Shown here in pieces: positions 25,788-34,556 of a stretch of DNA of 47,475 nt (positions within the stretch are counted from its first letter, which is position 1; the number at the start of each line of letters is the position of its first letter). The stretch spans positions 1 through 47,475 of the forward strand of contig CBDDLJ010000017.1 in the NCBI GenBank assembly GCA_965230635.1, given 5' to 3'. This DNA comes from CBDDLJ01 sp965230635. GTDB lineage: Bacteria; Pseudomonadota; Gammaproteobacteria; UBA1113. The notes beneath the pieces are model-generated. The model did not search any database. It saw only the letters and a list, made by a program, of their open reading frames with translations, and was not told the DNA's origin. A program made the translations under genes and the position numbers.

Positions 25788-27146
25788 ATGTTACACATTC
25801 TTTGGGTTGTTACTTTATTTTTAGTTGCTCTTATTATTTTAGTGACGGTTCATGAGTATGGTCATTTTTGGGTTGCTCGTCGCCTGGGTGTGAAAGTTAC
25901 CCGTTTCTCGATTGGCTTCGGTAAAGTGATTGTAAAGTGGTACGATAAACAAAAAACAGAGTATGCGCTTTCTGCCATTCCCTTAGGTGGTTATGTAAAA
26001 ATGGTTGATGAGCGAGAGGGGCCTGTTGATGAAACAGATTTACCTCATGCCTTTAATCGAAAGCCGTTATGGGTGCGCATGGCTATTGTCTTAGCAGGCC
26101 CGTTATTTAACATATTATTTGCCATGCTTGTCTATTGGCTTATGTTTTATATAGGCATTGTTGAATTGTATTCTGTCGTTGGTAAAGTAGACCAGCATTC
26201 AATTGCAGCCAACGCGGGGATCCAAGCAAATCATAAAATTGTGTCGGTTGCTGGACAAGAAACCCAGTCATGGGCCGATGTGCGTTTACAATTATTATCC
26301 AATGTAGGTAAAACCGATCGATTGATGGTTACGCTAGTTCCCTACCAGGCCGAAGGCAAGCGAGAAACACATGCGTTAGATTTAAGCAATTGGTCGATAG
26401 ATGAACAAAATCCACGCTTATTAAGCAGCTTAGGTCTGAGTCCTTATTTTCCTGAATTCCCACCTATTATTGGGGTTGTTCAGGCAGGCACACCGGCAGA
26501 GCAGGCGGGGCTACAGTCAGGTGATGTATTTGTCAGTGTGAATAAGCAAGCGATTGCTAGTTGGCAAGAAATGGTAGAGATTATTGTCGACAAGCCTGAG
26601 CAAAACATTGTGTTTGAAATTGAGCGAGATGGTCAAGTTTTAACAGTGCCGGTGACACTTGATGCAATAAAAGTCCAAGGAAAAACCAACGGTTATCTTG
26701 GTGTCGGTATACAGACAGCCGAGTTACCGAAAGAATTACTATTTATCAAGCGCTATAGTTTTTTCTCCGCTTTTACTGCTGCAACTGAAAAAACCTGGGA
26801 TATGTTTTTATTAAGTTGGCAATTATTGGGCAAATTGATCACGGGTGATTTATCGTTGCGCAGTATTAGCGGTCCTATTGGTATAGCGCAAGGTGCGGGT
26901 TATTCAGCCAGTCTTGGGTTTGCTTATTTTCTCAATTTTTTAGCATTGATCAGTTTAAGTTTAGCAATGGTAAATTTATTACCTATTCCTTTACTCGATG
27001 GTGGACATTTAATGTTCTATCTTATTGAAGCGATCACTAGACGACCGGTTTCTGAACGTGTTCAATTGGTGGGGATTCGTATTGGTTTAGTATTTTTGCT
27101 CGCAGTAATGCTTTTAGCCTTTTATAATGACTTGTCACGATGGTAG
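25788..27146 (+). CDS. rseP: RseP-type site-2 intramembrane metalloprotease
   Basis: A 452-residue inner-membrane zinc protease. The first helix holds HEYGHFWVARRLGVKV with the HExxH active site. Next come AIPLGGYVKMVDEREG, two tandem PDZ domains in the periplasm (about 125-215 and 220-300, with VVQAGTPAEQAGLQSGDVF in the second), and the C-terminal helix NLLPIPLLDGGHLMFYLIEA with the third zinc ligand Asp. In the model species it cleaves the anti-sigma factor RseA and remnant signal peptides. It stands between cdsA and bamA. Confidence 0.96.
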   Translation: MLHILWVVTLFLVALIILVTVHEYGHFWVARRLGVKVTRFSIGFGKVIVKWYDKQKTEYALSAIPLGGYVKMVDEREGPVDETDLPHAFNRKPLWVRMAIVLAGPLFNILFAMLVYWLMFYIGIVELYSVVGKVDQHSIAANAGIQANHKIVSVAGQETQSWADVRLQLLSNVGKTDRLMVTLVPYQAEGKRETHALDLSNWSIDEQNPRLLSSLGLSPYFPEFPPIIGVVQAGTPAEQAGLQSGDVFVSVNKQAIASWQEMVEIIVDKPEQNIVFEIERDGQVLTVPVTLDAIKVQGKTNGYLGVGIQTAELPKELLFIKRYSFFSAFTAATEKTWDMFLLSWQLLGKLITGDLSLRSISGPIGIAQGAGYSASLGFAYFLNFLALISLSLAMVNLLPIPLLDGGHLMFYLIEAITRRPVSERVQLVGIRIGLVFLLAVMLLAFYNDLSRW

Positions 27147-27213
27147 AATAGCCAATCATTTATGATGGTTGAAATAGTACATAAAACTAACTTAGGAAAA
27201 TACAAGTAAAGGA

Positions 27214-29622
27214 ATGAAGCAAAATAGTTACCAATATCCGCTGCGAGGCAGCATGCATGTTGCCAAAAATGCCATTGCGATTCTACTGATAAAAAGAATA
27301 GTCAAGGCTTTTTGTCTTATTTTTTTATTGCTTACCTGTATTTCAGCGTTTGCTATGAAATCCTTTGTTGTAAAGAAAATTAAAGTAGAAGGGTTGCATC
27401 GCATACAATATGGTACTGTTTTAAATTATTTACCCATCGAGCCAGGACAAGAATTACAACAAGGTGATACAGCACACATTATTCACAGTTTGTATAAGGC
27501 AGGATTTTTTAGCCAGGTGAGTGTATCGCGTGAGGGCAATATATTAATTATTCATGTGAAAGAGCGTCCAACAGTTGGGCATATTGAAATCCTAGGTAAA
27601 ACCAGTGTCACAAAAGAAAATCTGTTAAAGAGCTTCAAATCAGTTGGCTTGTCAGAAGGGCAAATATTTAATCAATCTGTATTAGATAATGTCCGTGATT
27701 CAATACAAAATCGTTTATATGAGCGAGGTAATTACGCTGCTAAGGTGACGACTCATGTGAAAACGTTATCGGATAATCGAGTTGCCGTGCAAATCCGAGT
27801 TGACGAAGGCAGTGCCGCTACGATTAAAGAAATTAAAATTATTGGTAATCATGATTTTACCGATTGGACTTTGTTGAATAAATTTGCACTGAGCTCACCA
27901 CGTCCTTGGGCGTTATTGACAAAACAAGATAAGTATTCGCGTGAGAAATTGGATGCGGATATTGAGCGCTTGCGATCATTTTACATGGATAAAGGCTACA
28001 TTGAGTTTGCCATTGATTCAGTCAATGTATCAATGACCCCAGATAAGAAAGAAGTCTATATTACTATTTATATCACAGAGGGAACACAATACCATATTTC
28101 TGGTGTTGATATTATTGGGCAAACTATTATTCCACGGGAAACGTTGTTAGAAAAAATCAACTATACTCAAGGAGAAATTTTTTCTCGGAAAAAAATCGCT
28201 GAATTTAACCGAGTATTAGGCGATTATCTGGCGGAGTATGGTTACGCTTATGCCACGATAAGACCCATTCCTGAAATTGATCATGAGAATAAAACCGTAT
28301 TGGTTATTTTAAACATTGAGCCCGGCCAAAAATATTATATACGTCATATCTATTTTAAAGGAAATGCAAAAACAGAAGATATCGTTTTACGGCGGGAGAT
28401 GCGCCAGGAAGAAGGGGCAATTTCGTCATTAGCGAATATTAGATTGTCTGAGCGAAAATTAAATTTGCTAGGATTTTTTAAAGGTGTAAATTTAAGACCA
28501 ACTAAAGTGCCTGGTACAGATGACCAAATGGATTTGACCTTTGAAGTTGCTGAAGTTCCTTCGGCGCGCATCACGGCAGGTGCAGGTTATTCGGATACTC
28601 AAGGGATATTACTCAATGGCGGATTTAATCAAACCAACTTCCTAGGCATGGGAAAATCGATAGGATTTAATTTTAGTACCAGTAGTTATGTCACTAAATT
28701 TTCTTTTGACTTTTTTAATCCGTATTATACCGAAGCAGGCATAGGTCGAGGTTTTAATATCTATGCGAAAAAAACCGACTATAAGCGTAGCGGTATTGAA
28801 ATAACTGATTATATTATGGATCAATATGGCGCTAATTTATCCTACTCGTTACCGATAACAGAAGATAATAATATTCAATTTGGCTTAGGTTATCAGCGCA
28901 CAGAATTACATATTGGCGGAGGCGCATCGCTCAATTTACAAGCATTTGAAGCAAAAAATGGTGAAGACTTTCAAAATGCACTACTCTCTGCTGCATGGTC
29001 ATATGTTGATTTAGATCGTGCCATGTTTCCAACTGAAGGATACGTACAAAATCTAAAAGCTTTATTAGCAGCACCGCTAACGAGTGAAAGTTTGACTTAT
29101 TATAAATTACATTATGCTGGACAATATTATTATCCATTTGGCGCTAGTGGTTATATACTTTCACTGCGTGGTGAAGCAGCGTATGGAAACGGTTTATTTG
29201 GTACGGATACGTTACCTTTTTATGAAAACTATTATGCTGGTGGGATTGGTGTGCAGGGAAGTGTGCGCGGTTATAAAGGCTACTCCATTGGCCCGATAGA
29301 CAGTAAAGGTGAAATTCTTGGCGGTAACTTTTTAGTTGATGGCACAATTGCCTTAATCGTACCGCAACCTTTTGCCAGAGATACACTGCGTACTTCTCTT
29401 TTTGTTGATATGGGTAATGTTTATACTAACGCTGATTTGTTAGTTGATCCGGTTTATTATCCTTGTAGTGGACAACCCTCTGGCCCACTACGGTTTTCAG
29501 CAGGTATCGCGCTGCAGTGGAATTCACCTATGGGCCCACTACTTATCAGCTTTGCTAAAGCTATCAATGAACAACCTTGCGATACGTTAGATATATTCCA
29601 ATTCACCGTGGGTGCGGGTTAA
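27214..29622 (+). CDS. bamA: outer membrane protein assembly factor BamA
   Basis: An 802-residue Omp85 protein, the central subunit of the BAM complex. A signal peptide (FCLIFLLLTCISAFA) is followed by five POTRA domains (about 48-445; for example VKKIKVEGLHRIQYGTVLNY and HISGVDIIGQTIIPRETLLE) and a 16-strand barrel (about 460-802). GSVRGYKGYSIGP is the conserved loop 6 VRGF-type motif, here with Tyr. The annotated ATG 27214 gives a long n-region; ATG 27253, with GAGG 4 bases upstream, is a possible shorter start. The protein ends FQFTVGAG, one position short of the usual terminal aromatic residue. It is followed by skp. Confidence 0.95.
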   Translation: MKQNSYQYPLRGSMHVAKNAIAILLIKRIVKAFCLIFLLLTCISAFAMKSFVVKKIKVEGLHRIQYGTVLNYLPIEPGQELQQGDTAHIIHSLYKAGFFSQVSVSREGNILIIHVKERPTVGHIEILGKTSVTKENLLKSFKSVGLSEGQIFNQSVLDNVRDSIQNRLYERGNYAAKVTTHVKTLSDNRVAVQIRVDEGSAATIKEIKIIGNHDFTDWTLLNKFALSSPRPWALLTKQDKYSREKLDADIERLRSFYMDKGYIEFAIDSVNVSMTPDKKEVYITIYITEGTQYHISGVDIIGQTIIPRETLLEKINYTQGEIFSRKKIAEFNRVLGDYLAEYGYAYATIRPIPEIDHENKTVLVILNIEPGQKYYIRHIYFKGNAKTEDIVLRREMRQEEGAISSLANIRLSERKLNLLGFFKGVNLRPTKVPGTDDQMDLTFEVAEVPSARITAGAGYSDTQGILLNGGFNQTNFLGMGKSIGFNFSTSSYVTKFSFDFFNPYYTEAGIGRGFNIYAKKTDYKRSGIEITDYIMDQYGANLSYSLPITEDNNIQFGLGYQRTELHIGGGASLNLQAFEAKNGEDFQNALLSAAWSYVDLDRAMFPTEGYVQNLKALLAAPLTSESLTYYKLHYAGQYYYPFGASGYILSLRGEAAYGNGLFGTDTLPFYENYYAGGIGVQGSVRGYKGYSIGPIDSKGEILGGNFLVDGTIALIVPQPFARDTLRTSLFVDMGNVYTNADLLVDPVYYPCSGQPSGPLRFSAGIALQWNSPMGPLLISFAKAINEQPCDTLDIFQFTVGAG

Positions 29623-29749
29623 AATGTTGCTGACAGTTTGTTAACGCCTTCTACCGATATTTTGCTTGGTTTTTTGTCATTACAATCTTTTGTTCGCTTT
29701 TAGAACAATTTATAGCAGCAACGTTTTGTTTTGACCAAACAGTCACGCT

Positions 29750-29777
29750 TTGATTACGTTCAAAAACAGTTTACAAT
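29750..29777 (+). promoter_or_regulatory. sigma-70 promoter upstream of skp
   Basis: TTGATT (29750-29755), a 16-base spacer and TACAAT (29772-29777) stand about 38 bases before the skp start in the 193-base gap after bamA. The gap is long for this otherwise tight run, so a separate promoter for skp-lpxD and the genes behind it is likely. Confidence 0.45.
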
Positions 29778-29815
29778 GTGCATAGATTGTTTACGACGGT
29801 AATTAGGAGTTATAA

Positions 29816-30325
29816 ATGAGCAAATTTTGTACTGTTTGTGTTAGCATATTAATGGCTTTTTCCATTAAGGCCTTTGCAGCCGATCAAACTAAAATCGGGG
29901 TATTAACGATACCAAAAATATTACAACAATCTTCCCAAATGCAAGATATTTCCAATCAACTTAAGAAGCGATTTAAGCCTCGTCAAGATAAGATTATTGC
30001 ATTGCAAAAAAAATTGACTGATGATCAAGCAAAATTAAAACGTGATGCTTCAGTTATGAGCAGTAATGAAGCAAAAAAATTGCAAGATTCGATTGCCAGT
30101 GATCAACGTGATTTGCGCCGCCTAGAAGAAGATTACTTAAGCGATGCCAGAGCAGCGCAAAAAGATGCAATAGATAAAATTATGAAATCCATTAATAAGA
30201 TTGTACAAAAAATTGCGGATAAAGATAATTATGACTTAATTATTCAAGAAGATTACGTGGTTTTCGCAAAACCAACGATTAATATTTCTGATCAAGTGAT
30301 AAAAGCGTTAAAAGAAACGCCTTAA
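29816..30325 (+). CDS. skp: periplasmic chaperone Skp/OmpH
   Basis: A 169-residue protein with a signal peptide (ILMAFSIKAFA, cleavage before ADQTK), a short beta core (KIGVLTIPKILQ) and a long coiled-coil hairpin (about 45-130, Lys/Gln/Asp-rich), ending with the strand YDLIIQEDYVVFA that completes the trimer core. Skp carries unfolded outer-membrane proteins across the periplasm to BAM. TAGGAG stands 6 bases before ATG 29816. Its place between bamA and lpxD is canonical. Confidence 0.92.
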   Translation: MSKFCTVCVSILMAFSIKAFAADQTKIGVLTIPKILQQSSQMQDISNQLKKRFKPRQDKIIALQKKLTDDQAKLKRDASVMSSNEAKKLQDSIASDQRDLRRLEEDYLSDARAAQKDAIDKIMKSINKIVQKIADKDNYDLIIQEDYVVFAKPTINISDQVIKALKETP

Positions 30326-30339
30326 CATAAGGATTGCGT

Positions 30340-31368
30340 GTGGGAGAGATTGCTTATCCGTTAGCGGATATTGCCCAGGCGATTGGGGCTGAAGTACATG
30401 GTGAACAGGCTAGTTTAATCCATGGTATCGCTCCCATACAAACTGCTGGTTCAGGGCAGATAAGCTTTTTAGCGCATAGCAAATATCGAAAATTTTTGTC
30501 AAAGACAAAAGCCAGTGCCGTCATTTTAACAGCAGAAGATGTCACCGATTGCCCAACAACTGCTTTAGTGATGAAACAACCTTACTTAGGGTTTGCTAAA
30601 GCAGCACAATTGTTTGTACGCCCAGCAAGTCAAACAAGCGGTATCCATCCTAGCGCAATCATTGCAGAGGATTGTCACGTACATGAAAGTGCAGTCATCG
30701 CTGCTAATGTTGTGTTAGAGCCAGGCGTTGTTATCGGTAAAAATAGTTTGATAGGACCTGCCTGTGTCATTGGTGCCGGTACGACGATTGGTGAGCATAC
30801 CACACTGCATGCTAATGTAACGGTTTACCATGATATTGTGATAGGCGATCATGTCATTATTCACAGCGGTACAGTTATTGGCTCGGATGGTTTTGGTTTG
30901 GCAAAAGAAGATAAGGAATGGCTTAAAATTCCTCAGCTTGGACGCGTTGTTATAAAAGATTATGTCGAAATAGGCGCCAATACAACAATCGATCGGGGTG
31001 CTTTGGATGACACGGTTATTGAGCAAGGCGTTAAACTCGATAATCAAATACAAGTAGGCCACAATGTCAGGATTGGTGAGAATACAGCAATTGCTGCATG
31101 CACAGGTATTTCTGGCAGCACGAATATCGGAAAGAATTGTATGATTGCTGGCATGGTTGGATTTGCCGGGCATGTGTCTACGGCCAATAATGTTATTATT
31201 ACCGGCATGACGGTTGTGTCAAAAGATATCAAACAGCCCGGTATCTATTCATCAGGGACAGGTATAGAGCCTCATCAACGTTGGCGCAAAAATGCGGTTA
31301 GGTTTCGTCAACTGGATGAAATGAATAAGCGTTTAAAAAGCATTGAGCAAGCCTTAACAAAATTGTAA
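30340..31368 (+). CDS. lpxD: UDP-3-O-(3-hydroxyacyl)glucosamine N-acyltransferase
   Basis: A hexapeptide-repeat acyltransferase, third step of lipid A synthesis. The N-terminal uridine-binding domain (PLADIAQAIGAEVHGE, GQISFLAHSKYRKFL) leads into a left-handed beta-helix (GVVIGKNSLIGPACVIGAGT, IDRGALDDTVIEQGVKLDNQ, QVGHNVRIGENTAIAACTGI with the catalytic His). I choose GTG 30340 because AAGGA lies 6 bases before it; the in-frame TTG at 30334 touches the ribosome binding site. This gives 342 residues, the usual length. It is 14 bases after skp. Confidence 0.95.
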   Translation: MGEIAYPLADIAQAIGAEVHGEQASLIHGIAPIQTAGSGQISFLAHSKYRKFLSKTKASAVILTAEDVTDCPTTALVMKQPYLGFAKAAQLFVRPASQTSGIHPSAIIAEDCHVHESAVIAANVVLEPGVVIGKNSLIGPACVIGAGTTIGEHTTLHANVTVYHDIVIGDHVIIHSGTVIGSDGFGLAKEDKEWLKIPQLGRVVIKDYVEIGANTTIDRGALDDTVIEQGVKLDNQIQVGHNVRIGENTAIAACTGISGSTNIGKNCMIAGMVGFAGHVSTANNVIITGMTVVSKDIKQPGIYSSGTGIEPHQRWRKNAVRFRQLDEMNKRLKSIEQALTKL

Positions 31369-31435
31369 TTACCGCAATGGATGTGAAGGAATAATTGTAA
31401 TGTATATCAGCAATGTAAGGAGTGAAAAGTAGAAG

Positions 31436-31879
31436 ATGAATGCATTAGATATTCATAGTGTTTTACAACATATACCCCATCGGTTTCCTTTTTTATTAAT
31501 TGATAAAGTATTAGATTATTCACCTAATGAAACACTGGTAGGAGTAAAAAATGTTACTATCAATGAACCTTTTTTTACAGGTCACTTTCCTAGTCGTCCA
31601 GTAATGCCAGGTGTTTTAATTGTTGAGTCACTAGCACAGGCAGCGTGTGTATTAGCGTTTGTTTCTGCAGAAAGCACGCCAGACGATGGTAGTATCTATT
31701 TGCTAACAGGCATTAATAAAGCCAGATTCAAGCGTATTGTGCAGCCAGGCGATCAGTTAATGTTGAATATTGAAGTATTACGAGTAAAACGCGATATGAT
31801 GAAAATTCTAGGAGTGGCGACGGTTGATGACGAAGTGGCTTGTACAGCAGAAATTTTGTGTTTTCGAAAAGGCGAATAA
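31436..31879 (+). CDS. fabZ: (3R)-hydroxyacyl-ACP dehydratase FabZ
   Basis: A 147-residue hot-dog-fold dehydratase of type II fatty acid synthesis. Motifs: LQHIPHRFPFLLIDKVLDY (the HRxPFLLID signature) and FFTGHFPSRPVMPGVLIVES, with catalytic His and Glu, then GINKARFKRIVQPGD. It sits between lpxD and lpxA; the enzyme competes with LpxA for hydroxyacyl-ACP, so shared expression balances phospholipid and lipid A. GTAAGGAG is about 18 bases before the ATG, rather far. Confidence 0.95.
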   Translation: MNALDIHSVLQHIPHRFPFLLIDKVLDYSPNETLVGVKNVTINEPFFTGHFPSRPVMPGVLIVESLAQAACVLAFVSAESTPDDGSIYLLTGINKARFKRIVQPGDQLMLNIEVLRVKRDMMKILGVATVDDEVACTAEILCFRKGE

Positions 31880-31882
31880 ATT

Positions 31883-32653
31883 GTGATACATAAAACAGCG
31901 ATTATTCATCCAAAAGCCATTATTGCTGATGATGTGGAAGTTGGCCCGTATTCAGTGATAGGCTCGGATGTTGAGATTGATACAGGATGTAAAATTGGAC
32001 CACATGCAGTGATTGAAGGGCCTAGCACCATAGGTAAAAACAATCATTTTTTTCAATTTTCTTCTATTGGCGCTAGCCCGCAAGATAAAAAATTCAAGGG
32101 TGAAGATACCCAATTAATGATTGGTGATAATAATATCATTAGGGAATTTGTTAGCATCAATCGTGGCACAGAGCAGGGCGGTGGTGAAACGCGTATTGGT
32201 CATAGTAATTTATTAATGGCTTATGTTCATATTGCTCATGATTGTCTGATTGGCAATCATACCGTATTCGCGAATACGGTGGCACTGGGTGGGCATGTTT
32301 GTGTGAAAGATTATGTGACCATTGGCGGTTTTGCTGGTGTGCGGCAATTTACCACAATTGGTGAGTATAGTTTTGTCGCAGCGCAGACCTTGGTTGTTAA
32401 GGATGTATTACCTTATGTGTTAGTCGCTGGACAGCCTGCAGAGCCAAATGGTTTAAACACTGTTGGGTTACGTCGCCGGGAGTTTAGCAGTGATACTATA
32501 ATGGCATTAAAACGAGCTTATAAAATCATTTATCGACAAGGCTTAATGGTAACTCAAGCCGTAGATAAATTAGAAGAAATGGTGACGGAGATACCTGAAA
32601 TTCAATTAATGGTAGATGCGTTGAAAGCCTCAACTCGTGGTGTAACACGTTAG
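31883..32653 (+). CDS. lpxA: UDP-N-acetylglucosamine O-acyltransferase
   Basis: A 256-residue left-handed beta-helix enzyme, first step of lipid A synthesis. It starts at GTG 31883, 3 bases after fabZ, and reads IHKTAIIHPKAIIADDVEVG. Family motifs: ASPQDKKFKGEDTQLMIGDN, REFVSINRGTEQGGGETRIG, LMAYVHIAHDCLIGNHTVFA (catalytic His), GGFAGVRQFTTIGEYSFVA and the C-terminal helical ACP-binding part LRRREFSSDTIMALKRAYK. Confidence 0.96.
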   Translation: MIHKTAIIHPKAIIADDVEVGPYSVIGSDVEIDTGCKIGPHAVIEGPSTIGKNNHFFQFSSIGASPQDKKFKGEDTQLMIGDNNIIREFVSINRGTEQGGGETRIGHSNLLMAYVHIAHDCLIGNHTVFANTVALGGHVCVKDYVTIGGFAGVRQFTTIGEYSFVAAQTLVVKDVLPYVLVAGQPAEPNGLNTVGLRRREFSSDTIMALKRAYKIIYRQGLMVTQAVDKLEEMVTEIPEIQLMVDALKASTRGVTR

Positions 32654-32655
32654 TC

Positions 32656-33852
32656 ATGCCTGCAAGCGATCATGCCGAAAAAAAAATAAAGATTGCATTT
32701 GTTGCTGGCGAAACCTCGGGTGATTTACTAGCAGCGCAACTGATTAAAGCCTTACAGGCAATCAATCCAGCCATTGAATGTTATGGTATTGCTGGCCCAA
32801 ATATGCAGCAAGCAGGTTGCCGAGTGCTCTTTCATCAAGAAAGTATCGAGGCAATGGGTATAACGGAGATTGTCAGGAAAATTCCTGGCATATTACATAT
32901 TCGCCGCCAATTTTATCATATCCTATGCCAACAACAGCCCGATATTTTTATTGCAATTGATGCTCCTGATTTTAATTTGTCGTTAGAAAAAAAATTAAAA
33001 AAACGAGGCGTTTTTACTGTTCATTATAATAGTCCTAAAATATGGGCGTGGCGTTCTTACCGCGTTAAAAAAATCAAACAAGCTGTTGATTTAATGTTGA
33101 CTCAATTTCCTTTTGAACAAGGTTTTTATCAAAAACACAAGCTGCGTGCAGAATATATAGGACATTCTTTTGCTGATCAAATCCCAGAGAAAATTGACCA
33201 AATGGAAAAGCGTGCACAATTCGGACTAACAAAAGAAAAGCGAGTGATTGCCTTATTGCCTGGCAGCCGCAAATCAGAACTATCAGCATTAGCGAAATTA
33301 TTTTTACAAACGGCTAGTTGGATGGTGCAACGAGAGCCTAATTGCCACTTTTTAATTCCATTAGCCAATGAACACAGATGGCAACAATGGCAGGCTATAG
33401 TGAAACAGTTTGATAAACCATTACCGTTAACTGTTGCGGTGGGTTCATTACGTGACATGGTTGCTGCTAGTGATTGTGCCTTAGTTGCCGCGGGTACAGC
33501 GACCTTAGAAACTATGTTATTAAAAACTCCCATGGTAGTGACTTATCGCTTATCAGCATTAACCTATTGGCTAGCAAAACGATTAGTCAATGTTGCTCAT
33601 GTTGCACTGCCTAACTTAATTGCAGCAAAAAGATTAGTGCCTGAAATTATACAAGCAGAGGCAACACCACCGCAACTGGGTCAAGCATTAATGGATTGGT
33701 TAACGGATCCAGAAAGAGTAACAGCAATAAAACAACAATTTCAGATTATCCATCAACAATTACGTATCGGTGCCGGTGACAAAGCGGCACATATTATTTT
33801 GAATCATTATGAGCAAGGAAATACACATAGTGTTAAATGCGCGACAGAATAA
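32656..33852 (+). CDS. lpxB: lipid-A-disaccharide synthase
   Basis: A 398-residue GT19 glycosyltransferase that joins UDP-diacylglucosamine and lipid X. Motifs: IAFVAGETSGDLLAAQLIKA, YGIAGPNMQQAGCRVLF, IDAPDFNLSLEKKLKKRG, VHYNSPKIWAWRSYRVKKIK, ALLPGSRKSELSAL and VAAGTATLETMLLKTPMVV. Its ATG is 2 bases after lpxA, and its last 44 bases overlap the start of rnhB, a coupled arrangement. Confidence 0.95.
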   Translation: MPASDHAEKKIKIAFVAGETSGDLLAAQLIKALQAINPAIECYGIAGPNMQQAGCRVLFHQESIEAMGITEIVRKIPGILHIRRQFYHILCQQQPDIFIAIDAPDFNLSLEKKLKKRGVFTVHYNSPKIWAWRSYRVKKIKQAVDLMLTQFPFEQGFYQKHKLRAEYIGHSFADQIPEKIDQMEKRAQFGLTKEKRVIALLPGSRKSELSALAKLFLQTASWMVQREPNCHFLIPLANEHRWQQWQAIVKQFDKPLPLTVAVGSLRDMVAASDCALVAAGTATLETMLLKTPMVVTYRLSALTYWLAKRLVNVAHVALPNLIAAKRLVPEIIQAEATPPQLGQALMDWLTDPERVTAIKQQFQIIHQQLRIGAGDKAAHIILNHYEQGNTHSVKCATE

Positions 33853-34420
33853 AGCAATTATAGTCGCTGGTGTTGATGAAGTCGGACGAGGCCCATTAGC
33901 AGGTCCAGTTGTTGCCTCAGCTGTTATATTACCTAAAAAAATAGCATTTGAAGGACTAGCCGATTCAAAAGCATTAACAGAAAAAAAACGCGAAATCCTG
34001 TTTGAAAAAATTAATACACATGCTATTGCTGTCGCAATCGACCAAGCGAGCCATGAAGAAATCGACGAAATTAATATTCATCATGCCAGTTTATTAGCAA
34101 TGCAACGGGCCATTGAAAAATTACCAGTTACACCTGAAAAAATTGAAGTAGATGGAAAATTTTGTCCTCCTTTTTCAGGTGTAGCAGAAAGCATTATTGG
34201 TGGTGATAGTCAAATTGCCTCTATTATGGCCGCTTCCATTGTGGCTAAAGTGACCAGAGATCGGTTAATGTATGAATATGATAGTCGTTACCCAGAATAT
34301 GGCTTTGCAAAACACAAAGGTTATCCAACCAAAGCACATATTATGGCGTTAGAACAACATGGCATTTGCCCCATACATCGTTGTTCTTACAAGCCAGTAC
34401 AGCGAGTGCTAAAAAGTTAA
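33809..34420 (+). CDS. rnhB: ribonuclease HII
   Basis: A 203-residue RNase HII that cuts RNA in RNA/DNA hybrids and single ribonucleotides in DNA. Motifs: VAGVDEVGRGPLAGPVVASA with catalytic Asp and Glu, LADSKALTEKKREILFEKI, EVDGKFCPPF, IIGGDSQIASIMAASIVAKV with catalytic Asp, and YGFAKHKGYPTKAH. ATG 33809 lies inside the lpxB end; an internal start nearer to the conserved core cannot be excluded. Confidence 0.94.
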   Translation: MSKEIHIVLNARQNKAIIVAGVDEVGRGPLAGPVVASAVILPKKIAFEGLADSKALTEKKREILFEKINTHAIAVAIDQASHEEIDEINIHHASLLAMQRAIEKLPVTPEKIEVDGKFCPPFSGVAESIIGGDSQIASIMAASIVAKVTRDRLMYEYDSRYPEYGFAKHKGYPTKAHIMALEQHGICPIHRCSYKPVQRVLKS

Positions 34421-34426
34421 GCATAT

Positions 34427-34456
34427 TTGCAGTGTGGACATAGTCGGCATTATACT
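34427..34456 (+). promoter_or_regulatory. sigma-70 promoter upstream of dnaE
   Basis: TTGCAG (34427-34432), an 18-base spacer and TATACT (34451-34456) lie about 100 bases before the dnaE start, just after rnhB. This supports reading 34421-34556 as leader and not as an N-terminal extension of DnaE. Confidence 0.45.
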
Positions 34457-34556
34457 GCATAAAGACAGACTGCTATATGAAAAATACCAATATAGCGTTA
34501 CAATATCAGTATTAGCCAAAGCAGAATCTCAGCAAAACTTATTTGAAAGCAATGTG

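Noticed and set aside
34434..34556. N-terminal extension of DnaE by 41 codons
   Set aside because: It has no counterpart in DnaE proteins, contains a promoter-like TTGCAG/TATACT pair, and the ATG at 34557 gives the family N-terminus.
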